Assembly (NCBI GenBank): GCA_002419145.1 | Contig: DIFN01000076.1 | Span: 1-64,000, forward strand | Length of the DNA: 64,000 nt | Direction: 5' to 3' | Origin: Mageeibacillus sp. UBA5747 | GTDB lineage: Bacteria; Bacillota; Clostridia; Saccharofermentanales; UBA5734 | Part shown: positions 18,414 through 27,692 of the stretch, piece after piece | Position numbering within the stretch: the stretch's first letter is position 1 | Layout: every line of letters starts with the position of its first letter | Translations under genes and position numbers: made by a program | Notes under the pieces: generated by a model | Databases searched by the model: none | Told to the model about the DNA's origin: nothing | What the model saw: the letters and a program-made list of their open reading frames with translations, nothing else

Positions 18414-20332
18414 AATTCATAGCGGCAGGATTGCACCCCTCGCGTCTGGTGCTGATATAGCAGCAAACGCATCAGGATCTCAGCATGATGGCTGTCATTG
18501 GCCTGTTCGATGGCTTTTTCGAGGACGGACTCTTGAATCAGCTTGTGCTCGAGCAGGGTCTGGCAGCCTTCCAGGTCCTGATGGTCGATCACAACCGGCA
18601 GGAGTTGGTCAGCATGCGTGCGCATGAAATCAAGATAGAGACATAATCTTGCTGCAGTCAGGCGACTGAGGCAGCGCAACTGGACCACCGCCATGGCAAA
18701 ACGTTCCTGCAGCCGTTCCAATTGGCTCCACAGCTGGTCATACCGGGCAAAATCGATCGTTACCCGGCCGTCCTGTGTCCGGACACACTGGCAAAATTCG
18801 GATGCTTCCTCATAAGTCAATCTTGTCCAGTCTGGGAAAAGGATGACCTCGCAGGCTTCATCCGACGCGCCAGCATCAGCAGGCGAAGATCTGATTTCCA
18901 AGAGCCGCAGCCCTACCCAGGCACGCTCATCTGCTTTCTGCAGCTGGGCTGAAATCGTCAGACGCCGGAGGCTTTTGCAATCGGCAAAGACTTTGTCCGC
19001 GATGAACTCGAGGCCGTCCGGCAAGACCAGGGTCTCTAATTGGCTGCAGCCGGAAAAGACACCCTCGGAAAGGCATCTTACCAGCGCTGGAATGACCAGT
19101 TGGCGCAGTTGGGTGCAGCCTGTCAGGGCCCAGGGGCCAAGGGCCTTTAAGCCTGACGGCAAATCCAGCCGAGTCAGGTGACGGCAGCCCTTGAAGGCGT
19201 GAGCGGCAATTTCGCGCACCGTTTCCGGCACCGTGTAGTGGATGGCAGGATGCCCTTCCGGGAAAATCAAGAGCCGCTCGAAGTGTTTATCAAACAGAAC
19301 ACCATCGCGGGAAGCGAAGACCGGATTTTCCGGATGGACGTCCAAGTGGGCCAGCTGTTCGCACCGGATGAAAACGCCCTCGCCCACCTGGATCAGCTGC
19401 CCTGGCAATTCGATGTGGCAAAGATTGTGGCAACCGTCAAACGCCCAGCGGCCCAGTTTGCTCATCTTGTCAGGCAATAAAACATGCGTCAGTGCATCGC
19501 AGCTTTTAAAAGCCATATCTGAGATGGTGTGCATGCTGGCGGGCAGATCAATGGCCGTGAGCATCACGCACCCAAGAAAAGTCTGCTCTTCGATCCGCTC
19601 CAGCCCAGCCGGCAGGTTGATCCGACGGAGGCTGTAGCATTTGGAAAAGGCCCCCAGGCCGATCTGTTGCACCCCGTCTGGCAGATGCACAGTGGTAAGG
19701 CTCTGGCAGTTGGCAAAAGCTGTCATGCCGATGTGTCGGATAGACTGGGGCAAGGTGATCGCTTGCAGACTGACGCACCCTTCCAGCAAATTGTCACTGA
19801 TCGCAGCGATGCCCTCTGGCACGTCCAGTTCCTGGAGAGCCGCACAATTGGCAAAAGCACCGGGACCCATCTGGGTCAGGGTTTGAGGGAGTTTAATCTG
19901 CCGGATGTTCTGGCAATCGGCAAAAGCGGATTCGCCGATCCGTTCCAGCCCCTCCGGCAAAAGGATGGACTCGAGATGCGTACAGCCCGCAAAAGCTTGC
20001 TTGCCAATTTCCCGGATGGAAGCAGGCAAGAGGATTTCACGCAGGTTGCGGCACAGCCGGAAGGTGCCCGGTTCGATCTGGGTCAATCCGGACGGCAGCT
20101 GGACCGTTTCCAAGGCTTCACAGCGGTAGAAAGCCTCAGCTGCAATTCCCCTGACACTGTCCGGGATACGGATGCTGCGAAAGCGCGGGACATCCGAGAC
20201 GTTGTGCTCACGCATGCGGAAAAATGCCCGGCTGCCAATTTGTTGCACTCCGTCAGGAATTTCGACCTGGCTGTCGGGGCAAAGCGTGCCGGAATAATTC
20301 TCTGCCCGGCCTTTCTCCATCAGTAAGATCAT
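18410..20332 (-). CDS. BspA-type leucine-rich repeat protein (LRR_5)
   Basis: 640 aa. Residues about 20-470 are some twenty 23-residue repeats of the BspA/LRR_5 type, e.g. LESILLPEGLERIGESAFAD and LRRINLPAGLERIEEQTFLG. The last 150 residues are helical and not repeat-like (LTAARLCLYLDFMRTHADQLL). There is no signal peptide or cell-wall anchor, unlike most BspA relatives, so it probably works in the cytoplasm as a binding scaffold. It is last gene of a three-gene operon and overlaps the AAA gene by ATGA, arguing that its partner is the ATPase/VWA pair. Confidence 0.85.
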   Translation of the reverse strand: MILLMEKGRAENYSGTLCPDSQVEIPDGVQQIGSRAFFRMREHNVSDVPRFRSIRIPDSVRGIAAEAFYRCEALETVQLPSGLTQIEPGTFRLCRNLREILLPASIREIGKQAFAGCTHLESILLPEGLERIGESAFADCQNIRQIKLPQTLTQMGPGAFANCAALQELDVPEGIAAISDNLLEGCVSLQAITLPQSIRHIGMTAFANCQSLTTVHLPDGVQQIGLGAFSKCYSLRRINLPAGLERIEEQTFLGCVMLTAIDLPASMHTISDMAFKSCDALTHVLLPDKMSKLGRWAFDGCHNLCHIELPGQLIQVGEGVFIRCEQLAHLDVHPENPVFASRDGVLFDKHFERLLIFPEGHPAIHYTVPETVREIAAHAFKGCRHLTRLDLPSGLKALGPWALTGCTQLRQLVIPALVRCLSEGVFSGCSQLETLVLPDGLEFIADKVFADCKSLRRLTISAQLQKADERAWVGLRLLEIRSSPADAGASDEACEVILFPDWTRLTYEEASEFCQCVRTQDGRVTIDFARYDQLWSQLERLQERFAMAVVQLRCLSRLTAARLCLYLDFMRTHADQLLPVVIDHQDLEGCQTLLEHKLIQESVLEKAIEQANDSHHAEILMRLLLYQHQTRGVQSCRYEF

Positions 20333-21891
20333 GCCTGGTCTCCGGAATCGGGAGCATGGGAATGATCATCCGGCGAGGCTCCATTTTGAAGGCTTGCCAA
20401 GGTAGACAGGATCGCCTGGTGACGGTCGAATAATTTCAGGTCATCGCTGTGGGCAAAATAATCCTCACAACCGAATCGGCTGATAAACCGGGCTGCATCC
20501 GGGTGGTCCGTCAAGCCAGTCATTAGGGTCATACGTTCCTGGCCATCCCCGAAAGCCGCGTTGATAAATTCAAATACGTGGTGCAGCCGTTCCCGGACCA
20601 GGGTTGAATCCGCTTCCAGCTGAGCGACCGCCTGGTCAAAATTGGTTTTGAGCAGCTCGAAAGGAGCCCGGTGGACGCTGGCACCGCCGAGAACCAGGTC
20701 GCGCTGATCATTTTCCAAGCTCTTAATCATAAGCTGGATCACATGTTTGCGCGCCTCAGTCAGGGTCAGGGACCGTTCGCCGATTTCCAGGTCTTTCTTT
20801 TGCAGCTGAATTTGATGGTCGAGCACCGCCTGGACGTCCTGAGCGGGCTGCTCGATGTCATTTTTGATGTTCTTCAAGATCTTATAGCGCTGTTCGAGCA
20901 GGGCATCGGCCACCAGGCAGGCTTGCATGCTCTGGTTCAGGGCATCGAGCAGCAGCCCCAGCAAAGACAATCGTTCGTCGAAGGTAGCCACCTGAGCCTG
21001 CCTGAGCACATCTTCGCCCGCCTGGCCGGCCAGGATGGCTTCGATCCGGTACTGGTCCTTGTATTTGTTGTACAACTCATAATAGAGGGCAAATTCCCGG
21101 GCGATCCGGGAATTTTGCAAATATTGGCCAGTCAAATGCTGATCCACGGGCAATCCGAGTTCTTCGGACAACACCATCATCTTGGACAGATCTTCCCAGC
21201 CTCGGGCAGTGACAAAATGCTTGCCGTCGACGCTTGATTCTACGGCATAGAAATCCTGCTGGCGCAAGTCGAGGTAGGAGAGGATGCTGCCATGGACCTT
21301 GTTTTGCCAGGCATAGTCTTTCCAGACCGCATAATCCGGTTCGACATCGATTCGTTTCAAACGGTCCATGGTGACAATGTCAAATTCACGCACGGATTTG
21401 TTGTATTCAGGCGGATTGCCAGCTGTGACGACGATCCAGCCGCGCGGCAGGCGATGTCGGCCAAAGACTTTGAACTGCAAAAACTGCAGCATGGCAGGGG
21501 CCAGGGTTTCCGAAACACAGTTGACTTCGTCCAGGAACAAAATGCCTTCCGTGATGCTGGTCTCTTCGATCGTGTCATAGACGGCGGCAATGATTTCACT
21601 CATCGTGTATTCCGAGACATCATAGTCTACACCGCCGAAGGTCTTTCTGAGAATGAACGGCAAGCCCAGAGCACTTTGCCGGGTGTGATGGGTCATGGAA
21701 TAGGACACCAGGCTGATGCCAAGCTCCTGGGCGATTTGCTCCATGATGGCCGTCTTGCCGATGCCTGGTGCGCCCAAGAGGAAAACTGGCCGCTGCTTTT
21801 CGAGTGGGATCCGGTAATTGCCCAGTTCGTCCTTCTTCAGATAGGCCGCGATGGCATTCTGGATTTGCTGTTTGGCGCTTTTGATATCCAT
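20329..21891 (-). CDS. MoxR-like AAA ATPase
   Basis: 520 aa from the ATG preceded by AAGGAG (a longer in-frame start at 21915 lacks an RBS). Residues 1-330 form an AAA+ module: Walker A LLGAPGIGKT (38-47), Walker B ILFLDEVN (117-124), sensor-1 VVTAGNPPEYN (155-165). The remaining 190 residues are helical with charged stretches (DIEQPAQDVQAVLDHQIQLQKK) and unlike known enzymes. MoxR ATPases with VWA partners act as chaperone-like remodelling machines or in conflict systems. It lies 30 bases after the VWA gene and overlaps the LRR gene. Confidence 0.85.
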   Translation of the reverse strand: MDIKSAKQQIQNAIAAYLKKDELGNYRIPLEKQRPVFLLGAPGIGKTAIMEQIAQELGISLVSYSMTHHTRQSALGLPFILRKTFGGVDYDVSEYTMSEIIAAVYDTIEETSITEGILFLDEVNCVSETLAPAMLQFLQFKVFGRHRLPRGWIVVTAGNPPEYNKSVREFDIVTMDRLKRIDVEPDYAVWKDYAWQNKVHGSILSYLDLRQQDFYAVESSVDGKHFVTARGWEDLSKMMVLSEELGLPVDQHLTGQYLQNSRIAREFALYYELYNKYKDQYRIEAILAGQAGEDVLRQAQVATFDERLSLLGLLLDALNQSMQACLVADALLEQRYKILKNIKNDIEQPAQDVQAVLDHQIQLQKKDLEIGERSLTLTEARKHVIQLMIKSLENDQRDLVLGGASVHRAPFELLKTNFDQAVAQLEADSTLVRERLHHVFEFINAAFGDGQERMTLMTGLTDHPDAARFISRFGCEDYFAHSDDLKLFDRHQAILSTLASLQNGASPDDHSHAPDSGDQA

Positions 21892-21921
21892 GGTTTGACT
21901 CCTTGCGGGTGACAAAGCTGT

Positions 21922-23244
21922 TTACAGCCGGTCCAAGTCTTCTTCGTGCAGGATCAGTTTGATGGCCCAGGGTGGGACTGCCACTTGACCGCCATCGTCG
22001 CTGAGAAAGACAAATGCCGTTTCATAGGGGGGCTTGTGTTCGGGGAAAGTCCCCAGACCGTCAGTAAAATAGATCAAGCCTTTGAGATGGGTGAACATTT
22101 TCTGCTCGATCATGTCATCCACCAGCCTGAACACCGGGCGAAAGTCCGTGCCGCCAAATCCGCACAGCTGTCCGCTGGCAGCGTAACGGGTAAAATCATC
22201 CGGCTTTGTCAAATGAACGACGGACTGGACCTTGGCGTCGCACTGGATGAGATAGACATTGAAGGTCTGGAAGAAAGCAACATTCTGGCTGAGAATGGCT
22301 CCAGTTTTGCGGATGAAATTCTGGACCATGGCCCCACTGCAGGAAGCGGATGTGTCGATGGCGATGACAAGATCCCGGATCTGGGGGACCTCTTTGTATT
22401 CCAGCGGCTCAATCAGGGGCAGGTTGCGATAGAGGGAAAGGCCATACGTGTAAAACACCATGTCAAATTCGTCATCATTGACCTGCATCGATTCGCCCAG
22501 GACCATAAAGCGCTGCAGGAAGGAGCGGTAATCCACCCGGGACTGATTGGCTCGCTCAATTGCTGCGGTCAACGTGCCCGATCGGGTGCCCCAACGCTGG
22601 GACAACGTTTCCAGATCCACCTGGATCCGACTGCTGATTGTTTCCCAGCGCTCCCGAGCCTTCTTTTGAGTCTCTTGCTGCTCAGCGTCGGGCGGTGTGA
22701 TCCGCATCGGCCACTCGCGATGGTCATCCCGGAAAACTTGCTCCTGCCAGTGCAGGAGCGTTACATCAGGCAAAGCCTGGTCCAGGAAAAATCGGTAAAG
22801 CCTCTCTGCCGTCAAGGCATGCGCCTCTTCTTTTAATTGGCTGGTCAAAGCTTTGCGGGCCGGTGCTCCGGGGCACTGTGTCTCAACCAGGTTCAGCTCG
22901 TCGATGATGGCCTCGACAGCAATGTCACAGGCCAGATCCCAATATTCGGGGCGAGCTTTTTGACTGGCGCAGGGGTGGAGAAGCACCAGATGCAAGATCA
23001 GGTGCAGGTAGTCGCGCGCGACCTGTTCACGACTGATCTGGTAGTGGTCGAGCAGGGACTGCGAGCCAAAGGCCAATACGTGTCCGTCAGTTGCGAACTG
23101 CTCCCGCCCGGTATCCAGAAAAACTGGCTGGCCAAGAGCCGGGCTGAGAAAGCGCAGGGCCACCATCAGGGTGTCACGGGTCAAGCCCAACACGTCCCGG
23201 GCGATGCTGGCAGATTGACGGTCAGAAAAAAATTGGTCTGGCAT
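21922..23244 (-). CDS. VWA-like protein with metallopeptidase-like N-terminus (DUF2201)
   Basis: 440 aa. The N-terminal domain carries a histidine cluster HLILHLVLLHP (H81, H85, H90) followed by YWDLACDIAVEAIIDELN, the pattern of the putative metallopeptidase half of DUF2201 proteins. The HExxH glutamate is absent, so activity is doubtful. The C-terminal half is a von Willebrand A fold with a MIDAS: DTSAS (297-301), a downstream GGTDF and IYFTDG. It is first gene of the operon VWA-AAA-LRR. This pair commonly occurs together in Bacillota; the pathway is unknown. Confidence 0.85.
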   Translation of the reverse strand: MPDQFFSDRQSASIARDVLGLTRDTLMVALRFLSPALGQPVFLDTGREQFATDGHVLAFGSQSLLDHYQISREQVARDYLHLILHLVLLHPCASQKARPEYWDLACDIAVEAIIDELNLVETQCPGAPARKALTSQLKEEAHALTAERLYRFFLDQALPDVTLLHWQEQVFRDDHREWPMRITPPDAEQQETQKKARERWETISSRIQVDLETLSQRWGTRSGTLTAAIERANQSRVDYRSFLQRFMVLGESMQVNDDEFDMVFYTYGLSLYRNLPLIEPLEYKEVPQIRDLVIAIDTSASCSGAMVQNFIRKTGAILSQNVAFFQTFNVYLIQCDAKVQSVVHLTKPDDFTRYAASGQLCGFGGTDFRPVFRLVDDMIEQKMFTHLKGLIYFTDGLGTFPEHKPPYETAFVFLSDDGGQVAVPPWAIKLILHEEDLDRL

Positions 23245-23405
23245 GGTTTCCCTTCAGGTGTTGCGGGTAGTCCTATACACCTATTTTCCACACATCACAG
23301 CAAATTGCCAGCCCAATCCTGCTTGCTTCTGGTTGTTATCACGCAATGGACCAGTCTGCCGTGTTAAGATAAAAGCACCATCTATCCAATCGGGAGGCAT
23401 AGACC

Positions 23406-23777
23406 ATGAACTTCTTAGGCAATTTACTCTGGACTCTTTTTGGAGGCATCCTTTTATGGCTGGCCTGGATGATCGCCGGACTTTTGTGCATGATTACGAT
23501 CGTCGGCATCCCCATTGGACTGCAGTGTTTCAAGTTTGCTGCACTGATGCTGGCGCCGTTTGGCCGTGAGATCGATTACAGCCAATCCGGAACGATCTCC
23601 TTTCTTGTCAACATCCTCTGGATTGTCTTTCTAGGCTGGGAACTTGCTGTCACCGCTGTTGCGGTTGGCCTTGTCTATTGTGTGACGATCATCGGTATTC
23701 CTTTTGGCTTGCAGGCATTCAAGTTCGCCCGCCTGGCCTTGATGCCGTTCGGAGCCCGGATCGTCCGCATCAGCTGA
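23406..23777 (+). CDS. YccF domain membrane protein
   Basis: 123 aa containing two copies of the YccF repeat, each a hydrophobic helix pair ending in a conserved Gly-Ile-Pro-x-Gly turn: CMITIVGIPIGLQCFKFAAL and CVTIIGIPFGLQAFKFARLA, each followed by PFG. An inner-membrane protein of unknown function found widely in bacteria. GGGAGG precedes the ATG. It stands alone between the minus-strand VWA operon and the aldo/keto reductase. Confidence 0.9.
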   Translation: MNFLGNLLWTLFGGILLWLAWMIAGLLCMITIVGIPIGLQCFKFAALMLAPFGREIDYSQSGTISFLVNILWIVFLGWELAVTAVAVGLVYCVTIIGIPFGLQAFKFARLALMPFGARIVRIS

Positions 23778-23820
23778 CCCTTTTGATGAAGCTGTGCGCA
23801 AAGAACTGGAAAAATCAAAA

Positions 23821-23849
23821 TTGACGAATGTCTGGCATAATGGGTTAAT
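23821..23849 (+). promoter_or_regulatory. Candidate promoter for the aldo/keto reductase gene
   Basis: TTGACG (23821-23826), 17-base spacer, GTTAAT (23844-23849), about 40 bases before the ATG. Confidence 0.45.
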
Positions 23850-23889
23850 AAAAGGGAGCTTGCCTGATCAAGACTCGGGAGGAACAGGA

Positions 23890-24990
23890 ATGTTTTATAA
23901 AGAATACGGCAATACAGGCCTGAAGGCATCTGCCATCGGCATGGGCTGCATGCGCTACGATGAAGACGATGTGCGTGCGGGCCGCCTTGAAAAATGTGCT
24001 GAAGTGCCCCTTTATGCCCACAGCCAAGGCATCAATTATTTCGATACAGCGCCTTTTTATTGCGAAGATAAAAGCGAAGAAATCACCGGACTGGCCTTGG
24101 GGCAGCTGCCACGCGACAGCTTTCTGGTCTCGTCGAAAGCCAACATTGGCACCACCGGCAAACCGGTCACCGCAGATGCCTTCCGCAGGCGTCTGGAGAA
24201 AACGCTGACCCGCCTTCAGGTTGATTATCTGGACTTCTATCACCTCTGGTGCCTGATGTCGCTCGAAGATTACAAAAAGCAAAACGATGCCCTGTACAAA
24301 TTTTTTGTGCAGGCGCAAAAAGATGGACTGATCCGCAACATTGTCTTTTCATCTCACATGCCAGGTGATGAATTGGAACTGGTCATCGCCCGCGATCAGT
24401 TCCGCGGCATGCTCATTGGATACAACGCCTTAAATTACCGCTTCCGCCAGAGTGGCATCGAAGCCGCTGCCGCCAAGGGCATGGGCGTTGTTGTCATGAA
24501 TCCCCTCGGTGGCGGGGTCATTCCGCAAAATCCAGATTATTTCAGGTATCTGACAGCTGGTACGGATCTGACGGTCGCCCAGGCGGCCTTGCGCTTTGTC
24601 GCTTCTCATCAGGAGATTTCTGTCACACTCAATGGCCTGACCACCAAAGCGCAGGTCGATGAAGCCTGCGCAGCAGTCGAAAACCTTCAGGAGAAACCGG
24701 CCCGTGAGATTGTAGCCGCGATGGCAGGGCAAGGCTTGGCGCTGAACAACTTGTGCACCGGCTGCGGCTATTGCGACGAATGTCCGGTCGGTATCGAAAT
24801 CCCCAAATACATGGATGCCTATAACCAGCAGCTCTTTGGCGGCTCAATCACAGAGCGGCTCGAATGGCACTGGTCCGTGCCGGTCGAGGGCGCCTCAGCC
24901 TGCACAGCTTGTGGCAAATGCGAACGCCTGTGCACCCAGCATCTGCCAATCATTGCCCGCCTGGCTGAAATTGCGGCCATCAAAGATTGA
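23890..24990 (+). CDS. Aldo/keto reductase with C-terminal 4Fe-4S domain
   Basis: 366 aa from the ATG 7 bases after GGGAGG. The N-terminal 270 residues are a TIM-barrel aldo/keto reductase (YGNTGLKASAIGMGCMRY, NYFDTAPFYCEDKSEE, LQVDYLDFYHLW). The end carries two cysteine clusters of ferredoxin type, CTGCGYCDECPVG and CTACGKCERLC. This fused form is typical of anaerobes, where electrons may come from ferredoxin rather than NADPH; the substrate is unknown. Confidence 0.92.
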   Translation: MFYKEYGNTGLKASAIGMGCMRYDEDDVRAGRLEKCAEVPLYAHSQGINYFDTAPFYCEDKSEEITGLALGQLPRDSFLVSSKANIGTTGKPVTADAFRRRLEKTLTRLQVDYLDFYHLWCLMSLEDYKKQNDALYKFFVQAQKDGLIRNIVFSSHMPGDELELVIARDQFRGMLIGYNALNYRFRQSGIEAAAAKGMGVVVMNPLGGGVIPQNPDYFRYLTAGTDLTVAQAALRFVASHQEISVTLNGLTTKAQVDEACAAVENLQEKPAREIVAAMAGQGLALNNLCTGCGYCDECPVGIEIPKYMDAYNQQLFGGSITERLEWHWSVPVEGASACTACGKCERLCTQHLPIIARLAEIAAIKD

Positions 24991-25037
24991 TAACCTGTTT
25001 GAAACAGGTAAAATCGCGTGCGTTCCCCGGCGATTTG

Positions 25038-25074
25038 TTGAATCTTTCGTCACGTTTTTGTACAATCGTGACGA
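25038..25074 (+). promoter_or_regulatory. Promoter with inverted-repeat operator before the polyamine genes
   Basis: TTGAAT (25038-25043), 17-base spacer, TACAAT (25061-25066). A perfect inverted repeat TCGTCACG (25047-25054) and CGTGACGA (25067-25074) brackets the -10 box, so a bound repressor would block polymerase. Alternatively the repeat forms a hairpin in the untranslated leader of an upstream transcript; its loop lies on the -10 box. Confidence 0.6.
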
Positions 25075-25123
25075 ATAATCGGCCTCGTCGATTTGAAAGA
25101 AATCAGAACATCCAGGAGGATCT

Positions 25124-26323
25124 ATGGCCAAAGTATTGATCATTGGGGCGGGCGGTGTTGCCAGTGTTGTTGTTCACAAATGTTGCCTCAATCCAGACAT
25201 TTTCACCGACATTTGCATTGCCAGCCGGACGAAGTCCAAATGTGACGCTCTGAAAGCGGAGCTCGACGGTGGTAAGACCCAGATCACAACGGCCCAGGTG
25301 AATGCCGATGATACGCAGCAAGTGATCGATCTGATCAAGAGCTACGGTCCTGAGCTGGTCATCAACGTCGCCCTGCCTTACCAGGATTTGACGATTATGG
25401 ATGCCTGCCTGGCCACGGGTGTGCATTACCTCGACACCGCCAATTATGAGCCGCTCGATACAGCCAAATTCGAATACAGCTGGCAGTGGGCTTACCGCGA
25501 ACGTTTTGCTGCCGCCGGACTGACTGCGATCCTCGGCTGTGGCTTTGACCCCGGTGTAACCGGTGTTTTCACAGCATATGCTTTGAAACACCATTTTGAT
25601 CAGATCCGCCAGATCGACATCGTCGATGCCAATGCCGGTGACCATGGCTATCCCTTTGCAACCAATTTCAATCCGGAGATCAATATCCGGGAAATCACGG
25701 CCAAGGGCCGCTATTTCGAAAATGGCCAGTGGATCGAAACAGCCCCCCTGTCAGTCAAGAGCTCCTATGACCTGCCCGAAATCGGACCCAGGAACATCTA
25801 CCTGCTCTACCATGAAGAACTCGAATCCCTGGCCGCCAATATCCCGGGCGTCGAGAAAATCCGCTTCTGGATGACCTTCTCGGACAATTACCTGACCCAC
25901 CTCAAGGTGCTCGAAAATGTCGGTATGACCTCGATTGAACCCGTGATGTTTGAAGGCCGCCCGATCGTCCCGCTGCAGTTTCTGAAAGCCCTGCTGCCCG
26001 ATCCGGCTTCCCTTGGCCCGCGCACCAAAGGCAAGACCAACATTGGAGTCATCATCCAGGGCACCAAAGATGGGCAGCCGAAAACCTACTATGTCTACAA
26101 TGTCTGTGACCACCAGGCTTGCTACCGGGAGGTCAAATCCCAGGCCATTTCCTACACGACGGGTGTCCCGGCAGTTGTTGGCGCCATGATGCTCTTGAAG
26201 GGCTTGTGGAAGAAACCGGGCGTTTACAATGTCGAAGAATTTGATCCGGATCCGTTCATGGCCGAGCTGGGTCCGCAAGGCTTGCCCTGGGTCGAAGATT
26301 TTAACCCGGTCCTTTTGGACTAA
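25124..26323 (+). CDS. Carboxynorspermidine synthase (saccharopine dehydrogenase family)
   Basis: 399 aa. N-terminal NAD(P)-binding motif VLIIGAGGVASVVVHKC and the family body (VINVALPYQDLTIMDACLA, ILGCGFDPGVTGVFTAYALK, FWMTFSDNYLTHLKVLENVG) match carboxy(nor)spermidine synthase rather than lysine-pathway saccharopine dehydrogenase. It joins aspartate semialdehyde to a diamine reductively. AGGAGG lies before the ATG. The next gene, 11 bases on, is the matching decarboxylase, giving (nor)spermidine without SAM decarboxylase. Confidence 0.9.
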   Translation: MAKVLIIGAGGVASVVVHKCCLNPDIFTDICIASRTKSKCDALKAELDGGKTQITTAQVNADDTQQVIDLIKSYGPELVINVALPYQDLTIMDACLATGVHYLDTANYEPLDTAKFEYSWQWAYRERFAAAGLTAILGCGFDPGVTGVFTAYALKHHFDQIRQIDIVDANAGDHGYPFATNFNPEINIREITAKGRYFENGQWIETAPLSVKSSYDLPEIGPRNIYLLYHEELESLAANIPGVEKIRFWMTFSDNYLTHLKVLENVGMTSIEPVMFEGRPIVPLQFLKALLPDPASLGPRTKGKTNIGVIIQGTKDGQPKTYYVYNVCDHQACYREVKSQAISYTTGVPAVVGAMMLLKGLWKKPGVYNVEEFDPDPFMAELGPQGLPWVEDFNPVLLD

Positions 26324-26334
26324 AAGGGGCCAGC

Positions 26335-27471
26335 ATGCCGATTGATTTTCGTTTGGTCCCCACGCCCTGCTATGTCGTCGATGAGCAGCTGCTGGAAAGA
26401 AATCTCCAGATTCTGGACTCGGTCCAGCAGCGCACCGGCTGCAAAATCCTCCTGGCCCTCAAAGGCTTTTCGATGTTTGCCACTTTCCCGCTGGTTGGTC
26501 GTTATCTGCACGGCATTACAGCCAGCTCCCTGCATGAAGCCCGCCTGGGCCGGGAAGAGATGAACAAGGAAGTTCACATCTTCGCCCCTGCCTACATCGA
26601 AGAGGATTTTGACGAAATTTTAAGCCTGGTCGACCATGTCGTTTTCAATTCGTTCAACCAGCTGGCGCTCTACAAGAAGCGTGTCAAGCAATCCGGTCGC
26701 CCGATCGAGATCGGCGTCCGGGTCAATCCCGAATACTCGGAAATTGCCACGGACCTGTACAATCCCTGCGCACCCTATTCGCGCCTGGGCATTACCCGGG
26801 CCAATTTTCGCCCGGAGGAAATGGACGGCGTGGATGGCATTCATTTCCACACGCTGTGCGAACAGAATTCAGACGCCCTGGCCCACACCCTGCCTGTGTT
26901 CGAGGAGAAATTCGGCCCCTTTCTCAGCGGCTTGAAATGGATCAATTTTGGCGGCGGCCACCACATCACCCGGCCTGACTATGATCTTGAGTCGCTGATC
27001 CGTTCGATCACCTACATCCAGGACAAGTACCAGGTGCAGGTCTATCTCGAGCCCGGTGAAGCCATTGCCCTCAACACCGGATTTCTGGTGACTTCGGTCC
27101 TCGACATCATCGAAAATGGCAAACAGCTGGCGATCTTGGACACATCGGCCGCCTGCCATATGCCGGATGTTCTGGAAATGCCCTACCGCCCGCTGATCAT
27201 CGGCTCCGGCGAGAGCGGAGAAAAGCCCTATACGTATCGCCTCGGCGGTCCGACCTGCCTGGCAGGCGATGTGATCGGCGATTATTCCTTCGACGCACCC
27301 CTTTCGCCCGGGGATCGCCTGGTTTTCACCGACATGGCCCATTACACCATGGTCAAGAACAACACCTTCAATGGCATCGGTTTGCCAGCGATCGCGCTGT
27401 CGGATCTCTCTGGCCAGACCCGGGTGATCAAACGCTTTGGTTACGCCGACTTTAAAGGCCGCCTGTCCTGA
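26335..27471 (+). CDS. nspC: Carboxynorspermidine decarboxylase
   Basis: 378 aa PLP enzyme of fold III. The Schiff-base lysine lies in ILLALKGFSMF, and the phosphate and substrate motifs GIHFHTLCEQN, WINFGGGHHITRPDYD, YLEPGEA and LDTSAACHMPDVLEMPY are all those of NspC. It decarboxylates carboxyspermidine or carboxynorspermidine to the triamine. Co-transcribed with the synthase 11 bases upstream; the two genes form a complete alternative polyamine route. Confidence 0.94.
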   Translation: MPIDFRLVPTPCYVVDEQLLERNLQILDSVQQRTGCKILLALKGFSMFATFPLVGRYLHGITASSLHEARLGREEMNKEVHIFAPAYIEEDFDEILSLVDHVVFNSFNQLALYKKRVKQSGRPIEIGVRVNPEYSEIATDLYNPCAPYSRLGITRANFRPEEMDGVDGIHFHTLCEQNSDALAHTLPVFEEKFGPFLSGLKWINFGGGHHITRPDYDLESLIRSITYIQDKYQVQVYLEPGEAIALNTGFLVTSVLDIIENGKQLAILDTSAACHMPDVLEMPYRPLIIGSGESGEKPYTYRLGGPTCLAGDVIGDYSFDAPLSPGDRLVFTDMAHYTMVKNNTFNGIGLPAIALSDLSGQTRVIKRFGYADFKGRLS

Positions 27472-27503
27472 TCCGGGCAGTGAGGAAGGAAGGTGCACTC
27501 GGC

Positions 27504-27650
27504 TTGGCCGCGATTGAATGCATCCTGAAACGGCACAGCATCCGGCGCTACAAACCAGAACCGCTTGCCGAAAGTGACCTCGAGCCGATCATCAGACCGG
27601 CCGCACCGGTCCGGCTGACCGCTGCCAAACTTCTGGACCACAGGAATTAA
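27504..27650 (+). pseudogene. Remnant of a nitroreductase N-terminus
   Basis: A 48-codon frame that begins at a TTG (an AAGGAAGG lies about 12 bases before) reads AAIECILKRHSIRRYKPEP, the characteristic start of nitroreductase-family flavoproteins (RxSxRxYxPxP), and continues with a helix-like LAESDLEPII before diverging and stopping at 27650. The FMN-binding remainder (about 130 residues) is absent; the cupin gene follows directly. This fits a gene truncated by deletion. Too short for a functional enzyme. Confidence 0.55.
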
Positions 27651-27692
27651 ACAGTTTCATCATTGTATACAATGGGGAAAGAGGACTCTAAG

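Noticed and set aside
21922..23244. Active zinc protease
   Set aside because: The N-terminal His cluster lacks the glutamate of HExxH; kept as metallopeptidase-like only.
23890..24990. Pure ferredoxin gene at the 3' part
   Set aside because: The cysteine clusters are in frame with, and continuous with, the aldo/keto reductase barrel; a single fused gene.
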